Source of the DNA: Entoloma clypeatum
Lineage: Eukaryota > Basidiomycota > Agaricomycetes > Agaricales > Entolomataceae
Assembly: GCA_963565915.1 (NCBI GenBank)
Contig: OY751489.1
Coordinates: forward strand, 3,968,001-4,032,000
Length of the DNA stretch: 64,000 nt
Direction of reading: 5' to 3'
A program made the translations under genes and the position numbers. The notes below the pieces were generated by a model. That model had not been told where the DNA came from. It searched no databases and worked only from the letters and a program-made list of their open reading frames with translations. Shown here piece after piece: positions 59,113 to 64,000 of the stretch; positions within the stretch are counted from its first letter, which is position 1, and every line of letters starts with the position of its first letter.

Positions 59113-59444
59113 TTGCCCTTTGGGATACACCTCCAACCCCCCCACTAATATTCTACAATTTTTAGAGATTTTTCAGTAATCTGCATAATATTCTAGATAC
59201 TTATAGTCCAATTTCATCGGTCCAAGGCTTGTTTTGAAGCTACAACTGAGTGGAATACATTTCTAGCTTGTATATAAACTCTTGCTCAGAGTCACAAAGG
59301 TTAAAAATTGAGTAAAACATGGTGAAAACATAGCTAAAACATATGATTACAGTGTTATTTTTTTGTATCTGGGTTTACAGTGCTATTTTTGTTGTATCTG
59401 TAATATTAATACAGTGTTATTTTTGTTATATATGTGTGCCTCTC

Positions 59445-59645
59445 ACTGTGGAGTGAGCAATGGGTGGATGCATTGATTCGACATTCGATGATGCGCGACA
59501 TTCGCGCATCAAATGTGTCAAATATATGTAAACAAACTTAAAAAACATCGCATTTCTCCTTAATATGGCTACACAGGAGGAAGTAAGCTTACAGACTATA
59601 TCAATTATGTAGCAGAGTATCATATGTCAATAAATATGTATTTAT
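59445..59645 (-). repeat. dispersed repeat, inverted partner of 905-1075
   Basis: The reverse complement shares TTGATATAGTCTGTAAGC-, CTGTGTAG, TTTGTTTACATATATTTGAC- and GCGCATCATCGAATGTC-type blocks with 905-1075. The flanking AT-rich DNA (59113-60079) holds no gene. Confidence 0.5.
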
Positions 59646-60133
59646 TTCATGAATTTTCGCCACGGATTGGAGCATATAGCGATGCGACACTTTACACCAA
59701 ATAATAGTAAACAATGTGCAAAATGCATCGCGCAGGTGCACGCGGTGCCTTCCTCATGATCTAATAATAGTTTGAAGTGATAGAACTCATCAATATATAT
59801 GTATTCACCTTCTGAAACACCTTGTATAATTTTTGGATCTCTAGATAAGATAGAAATAATGAAATGTGCATATTTCAGTAAAAGTGTTATATCTCCATAA
59901 TGAATGCACCAAATTTGAAAAACAGATGTGCTGTGAGGTCCCCCGAATGAGGAGAATCCAAAGCTAAAACAAAAATCTTTGGTCAAATTTTTGACCTATT
60001 TTGCTTATATTCACCTTATCAAGTCCTTGAATTTTATTTGAATGGTCTGAATAGGTGTACATGCCATGTTTCAATAGTACAGTAATAGATGGGTCATGTG
60101 TACACCCAAATTGTATTTGCAGGATGCTGCAGC

Positions 60134-60591
60134 TGTTATGGATTCGCTATCCATGGCATTGATCGCTCAGACAAGATACAAGACATAGAGGCCTTATCTG
60201 ATTAATGGCCAGTTTCATCTTATCTATTAGTTTCATGCTTACTATTCACTTTTACATCATTCGGGCCCCGGCCTCCGCTTACTCACTACAGTATGGTCAT
60301 CGTTACCATATCTAGATGGTTACTCTCACACATCCTTGACATCGTGTTACTTATTGGACTATACTTAGATACTCTGACTCATGCCGCAGCAGTTACCATA
60401 GACACCTACTCTGGGTCCGCTTCTGGAGTCAGACCGGAACCACTCTAGAGTCATCTAGATGACTCGACCTTCTAGTATATATAGGGTACATACATTGCAT
60501 GTATTCCCCAGATCTAGCAATCACCTTGGTATCTGCCTTTGCTACTTAAGCCTCTCTGCCTAAGCATTGCAGGGGTTTGTCAACCATAACA
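60134..60591 (+). mobile_element. solo LTR, 458 bp, nested in the pogo-like element
   Basis: It starts TGTTATGGATTC and ends AACCATAACA. The five bases GCAGC occur directly before (60129-60133) and after (60592-60596). A TATA-like TAGTATATATAGGG lies at about 60472, as in an LTR promoter. It is unrelated in sequence to the 389-bp LTRs and marks LTR-LTR recombination of a second element. Confidence 0.85.
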
Positions 60592-60796
60592 GCAGCTTCT
60601 CAATAATTGGCGATTCTGAGTATCTCAGTAGCTGGAAAGGCATACTAAGCATATATCATTAAAGTGTTATGATAATCTGGTGGGGAGGAAAGGGTGTGTG
60701 GCAGCTACAATGAAAAGGTGTTCAAATTGGCCAAAACGGGTCATTTGTACACCTGTGGGAACCTCATGGGAATTACTCCTGATAACAATCAACGCT

Positions 60797-62890
60797 CTAC
60801 TTCTCGTTGTCGGATGAGACATCCAGGTCGAATCCCTCTTTCTCCGACTCCTCAACATTATTCGGAACCTTTGTTCTGAGCTTTGGCTTTGGAATCTGTG
60901 GTTCTTGCTTGAACTTGGGCATTGGGTGAGCAGCTGTCCAGTCCTTGATCTTCATTCCCTTCGTTTTTGCCTCCTGCTTATCATAATTCCAGTCTTCAAC
61001 TGCATCATCATCCAACCTTGCTCTGTTATTGCGCTTCTGACCTTTTTTCTCCTTCATACTGAGCTGGCGATGGACACGACCAACCCAAACCCGCTGAAAT
61101 ACAACCGTCAACTGTGCAATGAGCAGGTGGCCCTTGAGTGCCTTCGTCTTTGCCTCCACAAGCTCTGCCCATTCCTCTGCATCCCTCGCCCTTGCCTCTG
61201 CTTTGGCTAGTGCCTGCTGAGTCAGGTCCATTGGCTCAGTCACTTCAGTATGCTTCTGCCTGGTTGTAGGCTTCCTTGGCTTCCTTTTTACAGGTGATAT
61301 GATGACTGGGGGCATATCGGGAGGTGGCTGGGAGGATTTAATTGGAGAATTTGAGACAAGATATCCAAGTTTGGTACCTGCAAGCTCTGAGACTACAAAA
61401 CGAACAGGTTGAGGAGGTGCATTGCCATCTGCTGAGCCATGTGTAGCCCCCGTGTTGATTCCAGGTTGAACAGCATCCATTAAAAGCTCCGAAACAATCT
61501 GGACTGGGGTCGATGGAATGATGGGCATGAAGGCTTTGTAAGACATATCCTTACTGGGGGCCATCATTTCGGGCGTAATAACATTTTGGTTGACAGGAAC
61601 GATCCCAACTTTCATGAACACCTTCTTGATGAGTTCTGGTTTCAGAACCTTCATGTGAGCCTCACTGTAAACCTTCAGGAAATTGTCTTTTGTAATCGCT
61701 TTGCCAGTTTCATTGAACAACTTATCGCGGAGGCGACCAAACTTGGCTTTCAGTGGACCAAAGATACAGACATAAAGGCTCATAAACACATGTGTTCCAT
61801 GTGGTGGATATCCAGATGCAGTGATGTTCTTCTCACGGCAGAATTGGAGGAAGTCATAGGAGATATGTGAGTTGTGTCCATCAAGGTAGAGTGATCGCGT
61901 GCATCCTGCTGCCTTTGCCTGGGTCTGAGCCTCAAAATGCTTTGCATATTTGAGGCCAATTGTGCGATTCGTCCAACCTTTTTTGGAGTATCCAAGGCTG
62001 TTACACATGGACAATTTGTCAACAGTTTTATAAATAAACATGTCCTTTTTGACTTACTAAGCTTTTGCAGGATTATCTTGAGTCAACCATTTGATGAGAT
62101 ACCCTTTCCCCTTGAATATTACAACTGGAGGTAGTGCCGTTCCATCGGCACAGATTGTTAACAACACAGTAATTGTCTCGCAAATCCCGGCCTGCTGTTT
62201 ATGCTGAATCTTCTTTCCCTTAGCACCTATAACTCGCTCATACCCTCCATCTATGATCAGCACAAAGCCTCCTTCATCCATTGCATAGGTGCATTCTGGG
62301 GGAATTGGTCCTCCATTGTTGCCACATAATTGGACTTTTTCAACCATATTGAAGTATTGGGTGTTGGCATGTTCATTTACTGCCCGCCCATGTGCAGTAT
62401 CCAGGGATTTTGCCATGTAGGTATGAAGCCGGTCTGAGTATTTCTCCATGAATCGGTAGGTCCATTTCTGGCCAACTCCCTCAATTGGGAAAGCTGAACC
62501 CAATCATGCTCGCAGGATCTGATCAACGTGCTCTTTGAGCCATTGCTGGGTTAATGGATAGCCCCATTCTGCTGCCTCAATTGCAAATTTGATAATCTCC
62601 TCAGCCTCGGCTTTTGTTATCCAACTTTTCTTGGCGTTGAACTCTGCTTTCGTACGACCACCATTTGCCAGGTTCCGAAGGGTGTTATGGTTGAGAGACA
62701 CTTTCTGCTTCATTTCCTGGTAGTACTCCTGTTCCACATGTCGGAAAATAGTACGGAGGCCTGCACGTCTCCCTGGTCCAGTTCTAATGAGTTCCCGTTG
62801 GTACAACCACACAGCATGGTCCATGACTTTGTTGTGGGTTTGATGCCCGAGTTGCAACTTTTTTGTTATAGTGAGAGCCTTAGTTGGCAT
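60797..62890 (-). pseudogene. pogo-like DDE transposase, broken
   Basis: The ATG at 62890 starts MPTKALTITKKLQLGHQTHN. An HTH/CENP-B-type N-terminus (NHNTLRNLANGGRTKAEFNA, AIEAAEWGYPLTQQWLKEHV) precedes the DDE_1 core (TYAMDEGGFVLI, LTICADGTALPPVVIFKGKG, SLYLDGHNSHISYDFLQFC) and a long basic tail. A TGA at 62504-62506 breaks the frame between RA and LGSAFPIEG. A normal intron (GTAAGT..AACAG, about 62000-62056) joins NPAKAY to LGYSKKGW. At the third catalytic position PPHGTHVFMSLYVCIFGPLK has Tyr where the family has Asp (LQPLDVGVF-type), so catalysis is lost twice over. Confidence 0.85.
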
Positions 62891-63186
62891 TGTGAGAGAC
62901 AGGGAGTAGAGTGACGTAGTAGTGGGGAATGGGAAGTGGTGGATTCTGACAATTCAATTAGACTTTATTTACAGTTAGCTCCGAAACATGGGGTGTGATG
63001 GCTGTAATTGGGTTCCCCTGCCTCAGTGGTGCCACACCCTGCCTTCACTTCAATGACATATTTTATTGCATAGAGCATATTTACATTGCTTAGAACACAT
63101 GTGGTGAGCAGGAGGGCCACAGAACGCGAGGAAAAGCCAAGTGTACAAGTGAGTGGGGGTGTACACGTGACCTGTCTATTACTGTA

Positions 63187-63529
63187 TATGTACAGTATAT
63201 GTAGACTAAAGTGGCTGTGGAAAGGAGGAAGTAAGGAAATTTTGTTTTTTGTGTTTGAGAAAACCCATGATGCACTGTTGCATCACGATTTTGACTATGT
63301 TTGATGTATAATTTTGGAATACAGGCTCACTACTATATATAGTTCATGTATCCAACTGTATATTTACTTCTTATAGGTTCCTACACATCTGCAGCCTGTG
63401 ATGCCACAGTTTGGGCATTGAGGCCTTGAGTTTCATTGCTTGGCATTGACTGCTGAGCACTCTCAGCAATTGCCGAAAGTTGAACCAATAATTTCAACAG
63501 GCAATGAATGTTCCCACAGTTTTTTTATC
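63187..63529 (+). repeat. dispersed repeat segment, copy 2, and flank
   Basis: 63315-63395 aligns with 30-105. The rest of the stretch has no gene. Confidence 0.45.
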
Positions 63530-64000
63530 CCCCACCTCCGCTCCATCTGACCACCACTTCCATCCAACGGCCACCACTTGTGCCCAATGACTCAAGTACT
63601 CATGTCCAACATGCCAAATGGCCCCACCTAATGCCCAACGGTCCCCTCTAATGCCCAGCCACCCCTTTTTGCACCCAACAGCCTACTCTGGGCCTCGACT
63701 CATGCCCAATGCCCTTTACTCATGCCCAACACCCCCAACTCACACCCAACATGCCAAACGGCCACCTCTAATGCCCAGCTGCCTCTTTTTGCACCCAACG
63801 CCCTTTACTCGTGCTCAACACCCCTGACTCATGCCTAACATGCCAAACGGCCCCACCGAACACCCAACTGCCGTCTCTTGTGCCCAACAGCATCCACTTG
63901 TGCCCAACAGCCTCACCTCATGCCAGATGTGCCCAACAGCCTCCATTCTTGCCCCCCAACAGCCCCATTCTCATGCCCAATGCCATTCACTCGTGCCCAA
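63530..64000 (+). repeat. C-rich minisatellite (TGCCCAACAGCC-like)
   Basis: Degenerate units with GCCCAACAGCCTC, ATGCCCAATGCC and AACATGCCAAACGGCC. Same family and strand as 1940-2710. It continues past the window end. Confidence 0.85.

Larger units (their letters stand above)
60080..63184 (-). mobile_element. pogo-like DNA transposon, 3105 bp, inactive
   Basis: The terminal inverted repeats are 28 bp (60080-60107 and 63157-63184; 25 of 28 match), starting CAGTAATAGA and ending GTGTACACCC. TA flanks both sides (60078-60079, 63185-63186), as expected for Tc1/mariner/pogo. It encodes a broken DDE transposase on the minus strand and contains a solo LTR at 60134-60591. Confidence 0.85.

Noticed and set aside
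60134..60591. Possible relation of the solo LTR to the 389-bp LTR element
   Set aside because: Only the TGTTATG..ATAACA ends are similar; internal sequence and length differ.

Overview
The window looks like nuclear DNA of a filamentous basidiomycete, most likely an agaricomycete. The genes are split by many 45-70 nt GT-AG introns with CTRAY-type branch sites. The families are typical of that group: F-box paralogs, Zn2Cys6 regulators with a fungal_trans core, Kre9/Knh1-like wall proteins, a DPBB secreted protein, a chromodomain Ty3/gypsy retroelement and a pogo-like DNA transposon. Every spliced model here was built by eye from splice signals and reading-frame continuity; none was tested against transcripts.

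Layout. 1-3.7 kb is repeat-rich: a ~170-bp tandem array, a C-rich minisatellite and a MITE-like element. 3.9-8 kb holds one small secreted Cys-rich peptide gene, a pair of degenerate repeats and poorly resolved sequence. 8-16.8 kb is a dense gene block: an EBP-type sterol isomerase (minus), then two tandem Zn2Cys6 transcription factors (plus) with nearly the same exon plan. 17.3-23.2 kb carries two tandem minus-strand F-box/zinc-cluster genes, both with apparent one-base frame breaks. 23.4-26.6 kb has a CAF1/POP2 deadenylase, a tRNA-Ser(AGA) and another F-box gene. 29-32 kb is a BZZ1-type F-BAR/C1/SH3/SH3 protein. 34.9-38.8 kb encodes secreted or wall proteins: a DPBB protein and two Kre9/Knh1-like proteins. 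38.9-39.6 kb is a TA-flanked MITE.

43.6-50 kb contains two further copies of the Cys-rich peptide gene inside a duplicated segment. They flank an unclassified five-exon gene and an F-box pseudogene. 50.9-57.5 kb is a complete, recent Ty3/gypsy LTR element with 389-bp LTRs and TSD TAGTT. It sits inside the first exon of a second copy of that unclassified gene. The element shows the signature of Tf1/sushi-type self-priming. 60.1-63.2 kb is a dead pogo-like transposon carrying a solo LTR. The last ~0.7 kb repeats, in the same order, sequence families found at the start of the window, so the gene island is bounded by related repeats.

The genes do not form one pathway. The main story is gene-family duplication (regulators, F-box proteins, Cys-rich peptides, Kre9-like proteins) next to active and decaying mobile elements. 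Several breaks are TGA where CGA is the likely ancestor.
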